Assembly: GCA_001247695.2 (NCBI GenBank)
Contig: LGRX02029036.1
Span: 38,600-102,599 of the forward strand
Length of the DNA: 64,000 nt
DNA from: Cymbomonas tetramitiformis
Taxonomy: Eukaryota; Chlorophyta; Pyramimonadophyceae; Pyramimonadales; Pyramimonadaceae
Direction of reading: 5' to 3'
Below the pieces are notes generated by a model, which did no database searches, was not told where the DNA came from, and saw only the letters and a list, made by a program, of their open reading frames with translations. Made by a program: the position numbers and the translations under genes. Of this stretch, positions 23,025 to 34,529 are shown in pieces. Positions within the stretch are counted from its first letter, which is position 1. Each line of letters begins with the position of its first letter.

Positions 23025-25486
23025 CTAAAACTGAAAATCCTTAAACTTTACCGCAGGCTCGCTGTTAGCAACCCGAAATCGATTCTTGCAGGTGCAGGAA
23101 GCCTCTCCTGCCCGCCCAGTGACGTCGACGTCCAGAATGTCCCAGGTGTACAATCTGTACAACGATGAGAGGCCGTCTTGAATGAAAAGACAAACATTTT
23201 CGATGAGACCCCTGAGATTGGGTGCACCTGCTGGTCCACATTCATGGTGGGCCGACACCTGAGATGGGAACGCCTACCAGACCACGTTTGTGGCAGGCCG
23301 GCGCCTGAAATGGCTCATAAGTGCGCGTCCGCATGCGTGGCGGGGCGGCACCTGAGATGAGGTACACCTGCTGGTCCACACTCGTGACGGCGGCATGACC
23401 CATGCGAGGGGTGGGCTTAGGCCCCTTGAGCTCCGTCAGACGCTGCCACTTGGACTCCTCGAAGTCAAAGCAGTAAACGTCCCCGAGGACTTCAGATTGA
23501 TTCTTATCCTGTCCACCCATGATGATCCAGCCGCCGCCCTTGCCTGGAATCACAGCCGCAGCGAAGTCACTGCGGCAGCGGGGCAGGTCCCCCGTGGCCT
23601 CCACCTCGCGCCACTCCAGTGTCCCCAAATTTAAAGCATACATCTGCACAGCCCCTCCCAGGAAAACCAGTCCAGTCGACACCCTTGGTTGTGTTGGTGT
23701 GTTGTTGCCTGGGCCAAACAGCGCGGTGTGAATCATGTCGTAGGACTGTAGGGCGGTGTGAATCATGTCGTAGGACTGTAGGGCGGTGTGAATCATGTCG
23801 TAGGACTGTAGGGCGGAGAATCCTTGAGGGGCCCTCCCAGTGGCAAGGGGTCCAATGGAGTGGCGTTTCTCATATAGACCCACACGATTGAGAGCTTTTC
23901 TTAGCAGCTGCTTACAATTCAGCAAGTGAATGTCAGAGCGCATAGCGCGCCCGCATGTCCTCGCCAAGCCCTTCGTGCACTGAGCAGCTCAAAGCATATA
24001 GCGCACATCGCAGGCACCAAATCATCCATGCGTGAAACAGATGAGAGCAAATAGCACAACCGTCTGCCCTCGCGATACCATTCGTGCACGTAGTAGGTCA
24101 GAGCTTGAAGCACAACTGCCCGCCCTCGCCGTACCGAAGATGCTGCGCACAACTCACACAGCGGAGGAACAGGCGTTTGGAAACCTTCGCGGCCTGTCGC
24201 AGGAATGGCGGGTGGGGGGGGATCCAGGACGTCCCGCACTTTGATGTTCTCCAGCAGCGTGTCGGTCTTGTCGATGCCATCAAGCACATACAGCTCGTTG
24301 GTACTGGGACGCAATGCCAGCCTCACGTCATCGCCGCCCTGCAGCCCCGTTCTCACCATCAAGTTGGCGCGGAACCCGGCGAAGAACAGAACCTCTCGAG
24401 GGCTGAATATTGGATGAATTAGCACTGTCGCCTCCTCGGGGTTCTAAACAGGCGGCGGCTCGGATGCGTTCAAAGAAGCAGGTCTGTCTTAGGAGGCGGC
24501 GCACGCAAGCATAGCTGTAGGGTAGTTCCTCGCTCGTGCGCGCACCTGCGGCGGCGTGCCCTTTGTCTTCAGGGGGCGCCACATCTGGGTGCTCAGCTTG
24601 TAGGCGTGCAGATCGTTCAAGTCCGTGTCGGAGTTGTCCACGCCTCCAAACACCAACATGTCGCCGTGCGGGGTAATGATCGCCGCATGGCCGGAGCGCG
24701 GTTCCGGCTGATTGCCGGTGGTCCCCACCTGCATGTGGCGTGCGCCATCAGAGTGCTACACGGCTAGTGGCTGAGGAACAGTAGCGTAGCCTAACAGATC
24801 AGCGGTGGCGGGGCGCCTCCAACCTCCTGGGTCGGCATGCTCATTTCTGCTCGTCAGGCACAGCTCCCCAGAAAGGTGAAAGCTGAACCTCGCTCAGCGG
24901 CTCTGGCCCAACGGGTCTCGGAAGGAGCATGCCACGTGTGATGTTGCACCTGCTCCCAGAGCCGCTGTGTTGCGGGGACGCCCAAGTCGAGCTTGAAGAG
25001 GTAGTCGTTACGTCCCTCGTAGTCCTGACCCCCGAACACGAAGAGGCAGCCTTCGTGCTCCACTGCAGAGTGGGCCCAACTAGCGTCCGGGATCTGATCC
25101 CCTTGATTCGGCACTTCGACCCACTGCCCGCGGGAATCCCCGCAAACCCAGGTGAAGACCTCGTCGCATTCATCGTCCCCAAAAGTCGACATATCGCGCC
25201 CGCCAAACATGTATATGTCGTGGGACGTGAACTTCCGGTGGAACGCGATTGAGGCCCAGCAGCGCGGCTGAGTGTTCACGTTCTCGGGGAAGCGCTCGAA
25301 GCACCAGCTCTCGTGGAGCCCATCCGCCAGCCCGCTCTCCAGCAGCTGCAGCCGCTCGTTCCTGGGTGCCTCGGCCTCGGTGTGCCCGTGCGCCTCAAGG
25401 AGAAGAGCAATATCTTGATCGCTCAGGCAGGTCACGGACAGCAAGTCGAAATGCCGTGCCTGGGTCGTCTCGTCGTCTAGAGCCAT
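23025..25486 (-). CDS. Kelch-repeat protein, N-terminal exons
   Basis: The minus-strand start is the ATG at 25486. Exon 1 is 25486-24950 (179 residues, phase 0; donor GTGCAA). It has an N-terminal helical region without a recognised domain, then two Kelch blades (IYMFGGRDMS and CLFVFGGQDYEGRNDYLFKL). Exon 2 is 24728-24546 (61 residues, phase 0 both ends; acceptor GCAG, donor GTGCGC). It joins exactly to give WEQ|VGTTG…RSGHAA…DMLVFGGVDN, a full blade. A frame at 24425-24130 (NELYVLDGIDKTDTLLENI) may follow. A further exon at about 23700-23371 carries WIIMGGQDKNQSEVLGDVY and RMGHAAVTSVDQQVYLISG. A short exon candidate at 23216-23025 ends the frame. Kelch propellers serve as protein-interaction platforms; the partner cannot be inferred. 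Confidence 0.7.
23215..23385 (-). repeat. Exon-derived direct repeats spanning an intron of the Kelch gene
   Basis: On the minus strand GTGGACCAGCAGGTGTACC (end of a Kelch exon) recurs as GTGGACCAGCAGGTGCACC about 140 bp further on. In both cases it is followed by a near-copy of ATCTCAGG, and a more diverged third copy (GTGGTCTGGTAGGCGTTCC) lies between them. Each good copy contains CAG|GTG, so the same sequence supplies the donor at one end and the acceptor at the other. Confidence 0.6.
23723..23815. repeat. 30-bp tandem repeat, three copies
   Basis: Three identical copies of GGCGGTGTGAATCATGTCG + TAGGACTGTAG. On the minus strand this is a 10-residue repeat, ALQSYDMIHT, in frame with the following Kelch exon. 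It could be coding or lie at the intron end. Confidence 0.85.
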
Positions 25487-25499
25487 ATATTCTCAGATT

Positions 25500-27850
25500 C
25501 CGAGGTTGGCGAGGGCGATTGCAGAATGTTCGCGGTTTTGGCTGGGCGCACACGTCTGTCAGGCACGTCTAAGCAAGCTCCCGCTGTGTGATACCTTTAA
25601 CAGTGTTTCCGGCACAGCTGAAGTCGAAGGGTGGGTAAGTCTTTGGGACTTTTTAGAACAGAACCAAGGAAACAGTTATGTTACTAATCAGCTCCAGAGC
25701 GAGCAGTCACGATTGAGTTCGGCAGTGAGAGCGCGCCACATAGCGGAGGGAGGCAGGAGTATTTGTATGCAAGCTGCATCAAGCGAACGGAAGGTGCAAG
25801 TATCGCCCAGCGCAGTTCAGCACACTACACCAGACGAGAGACGTTGTTTGAAAAAAGAAATGACATTTCGATTTGGATTTCAGGGTTTGGGTTTGTTTAA
25901 GTATCTTAAATCAATCTTATTCTTCTGACCATTTCAATCGCGTTCCGTTGACCCCCGCCCGCTGGGCTCTGTCGAATGAAACTGAAAGTAATAACTTGAA
26001 AATTCTGTTTTGTCATATAAATTCGATGCTGCTGAATCGAATGGTCTATCCTCTTTCCTCTCGTCTGTGGGCATGGTGTATGGTGGACTCATATTTTCAA
26101 TTTTGCTCACTAGGTGCTCCTAGGTGGTATGGTAGCTCGGCGGTCCTGGGTCCAGCGGCTTGCTCATAGTCTATTTCGGAAATCCAACCGCTAGATATGT
26201 TCATTGTGGCCAGATGTTGATATCTACCGGTTATATTTGCGAAATTGTGTGTGTTTTTAAGCAACAAGCAACAAAACAACATCGATTACGAACAGCTGTT
26301 CGCTAGTCGTCGCATGCAAAAACATCATTTCGTAAACCCAACCGACCGCTAGATATGTTCATTGTGGTCCAGGATTAAATGAAATGACTACACCCAATCT
26401 GAATTTAAATTGACTTGACCACACCCAATCTAGATATAAATGAAGTGACTATACCCAATCTGAATTAATATGTAATGTCTACACCCAATCTGGATTAATA
26501 TGAAATGTCTACGCCCAATCTGGATTAAAATGAAATGACTACACCCGACATGAATTATAATGAAATGTCCACACCCACTGTAGACTTATACCTCTATATA
26601 CATACACTCAGAGTATCTAGGTATGCACCTATTGTGCGACCCAGAAGCCATTTATAGCGATGATAGGACGGAGATCACAGTATATACATGCTCTCTGTCT
26701 TACCAATCTAGCAAAATGTGCCGGGGTTGGTGCTCTCAAACTACGCAGGTCTTGTTCATGGAGGTGTCATACTTGATTCATTATCGCTATATGTTGTTCG
26801 CACTTTAAAAATGCCCAACCTATGCATTTTATAAGAACAATAACTTCCTGACTCCCAACCACTTACACAACTTTTGAAGAATATCATTTCCCCGACAGAT
26901 TGTACCGGCAAATCTAGCTCAGCAGGTCCCAGATTGTGGGTGCACACCTCAGATGCACTGTTAAGGGTTACCCGTGACGACCTTCATTGACACACAGACT
27001 TCCCCATGTTAAGCCAAACAGAAATTTGGAAATACCGGGAAAAGAAGAAAGAAAACCCCGTAATCTACCCGTCAGATTAGTCCCGGCATTGCTGTCTCAA
27101 ATTGGCAGATATATTGGCACAGCCACTCCTGCACGGGGGCAGCAAGCTTCCTTGTGAAGGCATGTTCTTTCCCTCTCTATGTACAGTAAACACCAGTGGA
27201 CATGGCACTGCCTCATCCCAACTTATGCTCAGGAACCTACTGCGGCTACCTTCGGTATTGTTGCAGTTTGACAAGCACCTGTGGGCATCAGGATTGCCTG
27301 TGCAACTTACAGCCATCGCCATCTAATCATAGACACAGACACCCAGTCCCTCCTCCATGGCAACGCGGTAAACCCAGTGCTCCAAGCCTGCAACGCTCTC
27401 CACACCATTACCCCAACCCACATCATATCACAGGTCACCCAGCGCAATGCTTCGTGCGACAGTGTGCTGCGGCAGTGCCTTCGTGGCGCCACGGGAAGCC
27501 GATGAAAGGCACCCCTCGATGAGCGACGCTGGATGGCGCGCCGCCCGCGATAAATGGTAGAGCTCAGCGGTGGTCCACGGCGGCGCGCGCACCGATGGAG
27601 TGCACGGTATTCACCACGGCGTTCTTGAAGTAGCGCCCGCCACCATAAGAGGAGAAGCCATACAAGTCCACTCGTTCGCACAGCCCTGCAGTCCCATCCC
27701 CTCCTCGTACCCCACCTCTCGCATCATTGTGTTGCGGCGTTTACCTGGCATACAACACGCCTAATTGAGGGTGGAAACAGCTCCCCGGCAAAACGTAGCG
27801 GGCATTGAAAGTGCTCAACACGGCCGCAGTGCCATCTGCTTTAGAGTAGA
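25500..27850. other. Intergenic region without a supported gene
   Basis: It lies upstream of the Kelch start, so the Kelch promoter is probably near 25500-25700. At 26373-26575 there is an AT-rich tandem repeat of about 33 bp (ATGAAATGACTACACCCAATC-type unit, six degenerate copies). The phrase CGCTAGATATGTTCATTGTGG occurs twice (about 26190 and 26347). From 27000 to 27850 the composition becomes GC-richer, but no frame is convincing. Confidence 0.4.
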
Positions 27851-27907
27851 GGAAAGCATGCTCATCGCATTGGCAAGGCCTCTATGAGTGGAAGGAGTTT
27901 GGCACCA

Positions 27908-28292
27908 CAAGGCAAGGATGCAGGGAGGCAGGGAGGCAGGGATGCAGGGATGCAGGGAGACAGGGACGCGGATGCAGGGAGACAGGGAAGACAGGAAGAT
28001 AGGGATGCAGGGAGACAGGGACGCAGGGATGCAGGGAGATAGGGAGGCAGGGATGCGGGGAGACAGGGATGCAGGGACGCAGGGATGCAGGGAGACAGGG
28101 AGGCAGGAGACAGGAATGCAGGTTTCAGGGAGACAGGGAGGCAGGGAGGCAGGGAGGCAGGGAGACAGGGATGCAGGGATGCAGGGATGCAGGGATGCAG
28201 GGATGCAGGGAGACTGGGAGGAGGGAGACACGGATGCAGGGAGACAGGGAGGCAGGGATGCAGGGATGCAGGGAGGCAGGGAGGCAGGGATA
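27908..28292. repeat. 8-bp G-rich minisatellite (GCAGGGAT/GCAGGGAG/ACAGGGAG)
   Basis: About 45 octamers occur with A/G and T/G variants. All three frames of both strands are open through it, giving artefactual Pro/Ser/Cys-rich or Gly/Arg/Asp-rich frames. The purine-rich plus strand could form G-quadruplex or triplex DNA; that is inference. Confidence 0.92.
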
Positions 28293-28659
28293 GGCGGCAC
28301 ACGATTAGGCAGGCGGACAGAAGCGTTGTGAGGGCGCTATGGGATCAGACCAGACGCGATGACAGTCAGCGCCAGCCCGTAACCACCAGAAGGTGAGTGT
28401 TTTTCCTGCGGCCCCGCTCCAAGCCCCACCAGAATCTGATTTGACTTTCAGGTCAGCGAGCTTGTCTGTTCAGTGAGGATCTTCAAGCACGTTCGAATCT
28501 GAATCAATTCAAGCACCCTCGCCGGAGTTGCATCACTCCGAGCCCCCATCAGAGGTGCGCGTCGCGTGCATTGTCAGCCGGCATCTGCAGGTCAGCTGCG
28601 GTCCGGCATCCTCCATCACTAGGTCCAACCTACCACGCCAAACCACGGCTGTAAAGCTG

Positions 28660-29075
28660 CGACACACGGTAGACACAAGGGACGGCTGGCAAGCTGTGAC
28701 ACAGGGTAAGAGCAAGGGACGGCTGCCAAGCTGCGACACACGGTAAGCGCAAGGGCCGGCTGGCAAGCTGTGACACAGGGTAGGCGCAAGGGACGGCTGG
28801 CAAGCTGCGACACACGGTAGGCGCAAGGGACGGCTGGCAAGCTGCGACACAGGGTAGGCGCAAGGGACGGCTGGCAAGCTGGCGACACACGGTAGGCGCA
28901 AGGGACGGCTGGCAAGCTGCGACACAGGGTAGGCGCAAGGGCCGGCTGCCAAGCTGTGACACAGGGTAGACACAAAGGACGGCTGGCAAGCTGCAACACA
29001 TGGTAGGCGCAAGCGATGGCTGCCAAGCTGCGACACACGGTAGGCGCAAGGGACGGCTGCCAAACTGCGACACAG
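28660..29075. repeat. 37-bp minisatellite, about 11 copies
   Basis: The unit begins CAAGCTGCGACACACGGTAG and ends GCGCAAGGGACGGCTGG. Copies differ at a few fixed positions (ACACACGG/ACACAGGG; TGGCAAG/TGCCAAG). It lies at the 3' side of the minus-strand glycosyltransferase gene. Confidence 0.92.
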
Positions 29076-29328
29076 GATGGGCGGGACTCGCGATGGAAAA
29101 ACCTCAGACTCCTTTTTACGAATAACTCGGCTGGAGCTGCGGGTGTACTGGCGAGTCCAGCAGAACCTCCACGGAATGCGCCGGCGGCAAATGTAAGGTC
29201 GGCGCACAAGAGGCCAGCGACGGGGCAAAGGCGGCCCGCGCCAGCGACAAGGCAAGGAGATCCGCCACAGAGGTGCATGTCAGGGATCATCCCCAGGGAT
29301 CGGGGGCGTGCTCGGGCCAGGTGAGCAC

Positions 29329-32300
29329 CTTGTTTCCTTTTTGCCGGTGGTATGGACCGTATACGTCCATCTGCACGCACCGCAGGCTGCCACCCCTCAG
29401 CGCGCCCTGGAGCAAGGGTCGTAGGGGGGCAGTGCTCCACCCTCCTGCGAGGTGAGCCCCTCAGCGCGCCCTGGAGCAAGGGTCGTAGGGGGGCAGTGCT
29501 CCACCCTCCTGCAAGGTGAGCCTCGAATATCACCAACATCGCTTCGTTGTCTCCACGTAGACTGCCAGGTGAAGGATCTGAGCCTCTGAGGCCTGGGGTA
29601 TGCTCAAGGGTCCCCTCGACACATCCGAGGCCTCGGCCCCGCACTCTCTCCCGGTCTGTGGGTCTCATTCCCGGAAGACTGCGCGGAACCACGGAGAGCG
29701 AAAGCAGCCGGCACCCTACGTCACGTGGCGGCGTCTGCTCCCTAGGTGCAGTGAGTATACAAAAGAGAAACCACGCACGATGCCCGGTGGCAGCACCATG
29801 GTCGAAAATGGGAATGGCCACGGCCCTGCCCTTTCATTCCTGCTGCGAGTTTGCGGGGACACGAGCCCGGATGTTTCTGGTCACCAGCTGTACCGGAAGT
29901 CTGCACGTGGCAGCAGGTTCATGTCTGCTTCCGGGAAGCGAGCATGGCGAAATCGTGAGCACGCACGAATGAAAAAGGCGTGCGAGAACGCGAACACGTT
30001 GAGGCATTCATGCACGGTGCTGCAAGTCCCTATCGCTGTGGGAAGAAGCCACTCCCTCCCATGCTCGCAGTCACGCGGAGACAGAAGTAGCTCGCAGTGA
30101 TTTTACAGCCAGGGGTTGGAGTGGAGGAATCACCCCGGCCTTTGAGTCAGACCGAGGAGCATCAGGGGGTGGGAGTGGGTGGGTCAGACCGAGGAGCATC
30201 AGGGGATTGGAGTGGGTGGGTCAGACCGAGGAGCATCAGAAGGTTGGAGTGGGTGGGTCAGACCGAGGAGCATCAAGGGATTGGAGTGGGTGGGTCAGAC
30301 CGAGGAGCATCAGGGGATTGGAGTGGGTGGGTCAGACCGAGGAGCATCAAGGGTGGTTAGGCGCACCTCCGAGTGAAGCCCGGTTTCCCACAGGATCTGC
30401 TTCCCCTTGAACGTCATTGCAGCAATCTCTTTCTTGCTAGCTGCAAACACCGCCCGATACCGCCGCCTTCATCGAACCGCTCTCACCTCCAGCCCTTGAG
30501 GGCACCCTCGCCTCCGGCCCTTGAGGTCACCCTCGCCTCCAACCCTTGAGGTTACCCTTGCCTCCAAAGCTACGCAATGTCAACTTTGCTGTCGAATGCC
30601 ACATTCTGCCTCTCATATTTCATTCACCCCGTTATCTTCCTCCCCAAGCAAGATCTATTATCCCCGCTCTCTGTCTGCTGATAAGTGCCGTCTTCTCGCT
30701 CCCCGATACATTTGGATACCGATTTCATGCCCCCCTCGCTTCCCCCCCAGCATTTTCAGCGCCACAAGGGCGTCATGCCGCATCCTAGGGGATGGGGCTG
30801 CACCAAACAGCCAGAATTTGCCCGCGCTCTTCCACATGTAGTACTTGTTGGCCGCCTGGCCCTCCACACCTGCAGGCCCCCAAAATCCCCCAAAACACCG
30901 CTACATCAAACCCCCCAAAATGTGCTTACCTAGCTTCAAAGGCAGCCCCCCCGGAGCGCGGAGGTCCCACTTCACCTGATGGTCCCACTTCACTCTAGAC
31001 ACAGCCACCTGCTGGCAAGCACTCCGACCCCGATGCGCGCCCAGTGTGTCCATGCAGCCCTCTAGACACAGCCACCTGCTGGCAAGCACTCCGACCCCGA
31101 TGCGCGCCCAGTGTGTCCATGCAGCCCTCTAGACACAGCCACCTGCCGGCAAGCGGGTGAGGGCGACGCACCATATTGCCTCTCGTCCCTGCGCTGCTTC
31201 CAGTAGTACACGTCTCCCTGGCCGAGCCCCGCACCGCCCTCCAGTCGCTTGGAGCCACTCAGCCACTTGGGGCTTGGAGCCTGACCGAGAGCGCGCAGAC
31301 AGAAAAAACGAGGGAAGAGGGAGGACAGAATCACCTTCGATCCGACGTCACGCGCGTATGCCTTCATTGGGCCGTTGTACCGGAACACCGTGTCGTGCTC
31401 ATCAATCTCAACGCCCCGCGCCTTGCTGCAGCCCGCATGGACGCGCGCCACTCCCTCACCCCGCGCCTTGCTCCCGCCCACAACAAGTCGAAGCACTCCC
31501 TGACCCAGGCATGAGGGAGGAGGCTCCTCGCAGCACCGCACACAGTGACGGGCCGGCCCAGGGCCGCTTGAAACCCTTCCAGGCCGCCTGCTCGGCGATG
31601 TATACTTGGATGCGTTCATAGGTGTGAAAGGCTTCGGCAAAACACGCCGGAGGCCGGCGGAAAATGAGGGCTAATGCGGTCCCCGGCGGGCCCTGTGGCG
31701 AGGGCGGAGCTCGCAAGGCGTGGTGGAGGAGAATGGAGCAGTTGAAAAGATACCCAAGCATATTGTCCGCGACCGCAACGATGGCGCAACTGCCGAGGCC
31801 TCCAGGCTGCTCGTCCGGGAAGGTGGCAATCACCTCTGCCATCAACCTCCACTCACCTCACCCCCTGCCTACATCACAAAGGCTATTTATCCTCGTCAAG
31901 GCCCGTGCACGAGCCCGCGATGTCCACGATCCATTATTGTGAAAGAAGGTAAGGAACAAATGGAACACCTCCAGGTTGGCGCATCTGCGTGCGGTGGTGA
32001 TGAGGCTGAGTGGGCGCGATGGGCGCGATGCCTCTTGACCGGAGCGCGCCGCATTCCCACTGTTTCTCGGAGTCGTTGGCATATGCCCGTCGTGACAGAT
32101 GCGGCTACACCCGATTGGAAATAGGGAGGTGAGGGTACGGCCAGGCAGCAAGGGCCGCACCAGGGTCCTCCAGGTTCAGTCCCTTAGCCACGAAGTTGCC
32201 CGGACCCTTGGCAGCTAGCTTTTCGCCGGCGATGTGCCGCAGCACGCAGTCCTTGGTCCAAAACCCGCAGGCGGTGCCATTCTGGGTTTTCGCATGCCAG

Positions 32301-32344
32301 GCGCGGAACGTGCCGGCAACGCTGTTGTGCAACTCCTGCACTCC
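29329..32344 (-). CDS. Glycosyltransferase family 29 (sialyltransferase-like) gene, reconstructed exons
   Basis: GT29 enzymes move sialic acid or a related sugar from a CMP-activated donor in the Golgi; the algal substrate is unknown. Minus-strand exons with consistent phases are: ~32344-32161 (start uncertain; ends phase 1), 31835-31754 (1 to 2), 31425-31335 (2 to 0), 31280-31172 (0 to 1), 30992-30930 (1 to 1), 30869-30804 (1 to 1) and 30440-30367 (1 to 0). A later exon candidate ends at 29329. Joining exons 2 and 3 yields the L sialylmotif layout: GSCAIVAVADNMLG, then KARGVEIDEHDTVFRYNGP and AYARDVGSK. Known GT29 proteins have C-A-[IV]-V-G…EID.HD.V.R.N..P…F..DVG.K at this place. Here the usual GN(S/A)G loop reads AVADNML, so a key loop is altered. 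MDVYGPYH in the last exon candidate may be part of motif S. The N-terminal part and signal anchor were not found with confidence. Confidence 0.6.
29390..29522. repeat. 66-bp tandem duplication
   Basis: CAGCGCGCCCTGGAGCAAGG followed by GTCGTAGGGGGGCAGTGC and CTCCACCCTCCTGC is present twice in tandem (from about 29399 and 29462) with one or two differences. It directly precedes, on the minus strand, the VYGPYH exon candidate. Confidence 0.9.
30110..30352. repeat. 37-bp minisatellite, about six copies
   Basis: The unit GGAGTGGGTGGGTCAGACCG + AGGAGCATCARGGGATT recurs about every 37 bp. It lies immediately downstream, on the minus strand, of the exon ending at 30367. Confidence 0.9.
30994..31150. 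repeat. 68-bp tandem repeat inside a glycosyltransferase intron
   Basis: Two full copies and one partial copy of a unit starting CTCTAGACACAGCCACCTGC and ending TGTCCATGCAGCC occur here. On the minus strand each copy ends in GTGTCTAGAG, the acceptor used for the exon beginning at 30992, so the intron (30993-31171) carries serial copies of its own 3' splice site. Confidence 0.9.
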
Positions 32345-32424
32345 CCGCCGCCCGGACATCCGCTGAACGAAAGGATGCCAAGATCTACAACGAGACCCTG
32401 GGCGGCGGCGCCGGACCGGTTGAC

Positions 32425-33262
32425 CGGTAGACAGCACTGGACCGCCTAGTTGTTTGCTTTGTTCAGAGCTCACCCAAGCAAGGCGGCAGCACTGGACCGC
32501 CTAGTTGTTTGCTTTGTTCAGAGCTCACCCAAGCAAGGCGGCAGCACTGGACCGCCTAGTTGTTTGCTTTGCTCAGAGCTCACCCAAGCAAGGCGGCAGC
32601 ACTGGACCGGCTAGTTGTTTGTTTTGTTCAGAGCTCACCCAAGCAAGGCGGCAGCACTGGACCGGATAGTTGTTTGCTTTGCTCAGAGCTCACCCAAGCA
32701 AGGCGGCAGCACTGGACTGCCTAGTTGTTTGCTTTGCTCAGAGCTCACCCAAGCAAGGCGGCAGCACTGGACCGGCTAGTTGTTTGCTTTGCTCAGAGCT
32801 CACCCAAGCAAGGCGGCAGCACTGGACCGCCTAGTTGTTTGCTTTGTTCAGAGCTCACCCAAGCAAGGCCGCAGCACTGGACCGGCTAGTTGTTTGCTTT
32901 GTTCAGAGCTCACCCAAGCAAGGCGGCAGCACTGGACCGCCTAGTTGTTTGCTTTGCTCAGAGCTCACCCAAGCAAGGCGGCAGCACTGGACCGGATAGT
33001 TGTTTGCTTTGCTCAGAGCTCACCCAAGCAAGGCGGCAGCACTGGACCGGCTAGTTGTTTGCTTTGTTCAGAGCTCACCCAAGCAAGGCGGCAGCACTGG
33101 ACCGGCTAGTTGTTTGCTTTGCTCAGAGCTCACCCAAGCAAGGCGGCAGCACTGGACCGGCTAGTTGTTTGCTTTGTTCAGAGCTCACCCAAGCAAGGCG
33201 GCAGCACTGGACCGGCTAGTTGTTTGCTTTGCTCAGAGCTCACCCAAGCAAGGCGGCAGCAT
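32425..33262. repeat. 55-bp minisatellite, about 15 copies
   Basis: The unit AGGCGGCAGCACTGGACCGC + CTAGTTGTTTGC + TTTGTTCAGAGCTCACCCAAGC has a period of exactly 55 bp (for example 32481 and 32536). Copies vary at a few positions (ACCGCC/ACCGGC/ACCGGA; TTGTTCAG/TTGCTCAG). All copies are nearly the same age by eye. It lies on the 5' side of the recognisable GT29 exons, probably in an intron. Confidence 0.95.
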
Positions 33263-33544
33263 GGAAAGCAAACGTGGCGGTAAAACTTCTGTATGGAACC
33301 GAAGAGACGCGGTGTTTGAAAAGCCCTTCGGCAGCCATCTGTGAAAAGAGTGGGCACCTCCAGGGCCTCTCACAGTTGCAAAGCCCCTCAAAAGCAAAAT
33401 GCATCCAATCAGAGGGCGCCTCGGGTGGCAGACTCTCGCAAGCGCAGCCCAGGATGACTCTCCTCTGCGCTGGCAAGGATTCACCAAGTGAGCTAGTGCG
33501 TGCATCCTCGCCATAGGGTCTGATAGTACACAAGCGAGAAAAGA

Positions 33545-33965
33545 CCTGCGCAGGCAAAACCTGGGGTGCCAGGCAGGTGGAACCAGAGGCTGGGACAGAG
33601 CTTGTGGGCAGGCACGGCCTGGGGTGCCAGGCAGGTGGAAGCAGAGGCTGGTACAGAGCTTGTGGGCAGGCACGGCCTGGGGTGCCAGGCAGGTGGAAGC
33701 AGAGGCTGGGACAGAGCTTGTGGGCAGGCACGGCCTGGGGTGCCAGGCAGGTGGAAGCAGAGGCTGGGACAGAGCTTGTGGGCAGGCACGGCCTGGGGTG
33801 CCAGGCAGGTGGAAGCAGAGGCTGGGACAGAGCTTGTGGGCAGGCACGGCCTGGGGTGCCAGGCAGGTGGAAGCAGAGGCTGGGACAGAGTTTGTGGGTA
33901 GGCACAACCTGGGGTGCCAGGCAGGTGGAAGCAGAGGCTGGGACAGAGCTTGTGGGCAGGCAGGT
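33545..33965. repeat. 58-bp minisatellite, about seven copies
   Basis: The unit GGCCTGGGGTGCCAGGCAGG + TGGAAGCAGAGGCTGGGAC + AGAGCTTGTGGGCAGGCAC has a 58-bp period (for example 33601 and 33659). Since 58 is not a multiple of three, the long minus-strand frames crossing it are probably artefactual. Confidence 0.93.
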
Positions 33966-34529
33966 GAAGAGTGAATTGGCAGGCCAGGCAGATCGTAGTG
34001 AGGACTGGAGCAGCTGTTTGAAGGCCGAGGAGCTCCTGGGCTGCACCTCATTGGGGGGGTCGAAGTCTGGCTGGCGAGACTTGGCGAGGACAGTGCGGTC
34101 TGCTGACTGGAAGGCAGTGCGCTGACGAGGCTTGCGGGGCCCAGCAAGAAGCTTCCGGGCTGCACCGCCTGCTGGGGTGGTCCCTTTCATGACTGGTATC
34201 TGGGAGCACTCCGCTGGCACCTTCACCGGGGGGCACTTCCGGCAGCCGGCCACGGTCGTCAAGGGAGGCACCACCTGCACGTGCAGCACGCAGCGCCCGT
34301 GAGGACGTCCACATCATCGTTGTATTTTCGCTCTTCACAATCTCCCGGGCATAGAAGGTCGGTGTCACCAGGTCCCATTCCCTCCCCTTGTTGTCGGGTC
34401 GCAGTGTTAAAGGCTTATGACGGGGGAAACAAAAGAAAGTGTTCCGCGGGCGTTCTCTCGTCTTCGGATCGAAGCCATTTCCAAGCCTTAGAAGCTCGTG
34501 AAGGCGCTGGGGAGTTGACAACAGTGACG

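Noticed and set aside
27815..28396. Several long overlapping frames on both strands (Pro/Ser/Cys-rich or Gly/Arg-rich)
   Set aside because: They are produced by an 8-bp repeat that contains no stop in any frame; no conserved start, domain or splice context.
28619..29821. 400-residue minus-strand frame
   Set aside because: Most of it is translation of the 37-bp minisatellite; the frame also crosses the GT29 exon candidate in another register.
27900..33262. CRISPR-like arrays (regular repeats)
   Set aside because: Units are contiguous tandem repeats without unique spacers, and the genome is eukaryotic with introns.
33233..34289. 310- and 349-residue minus-strand frames with repeats
   Set aside because: The 58-bp period rotates through all three frames, so the same peptide appears in each; this is a minisatellite, not a selected protein.
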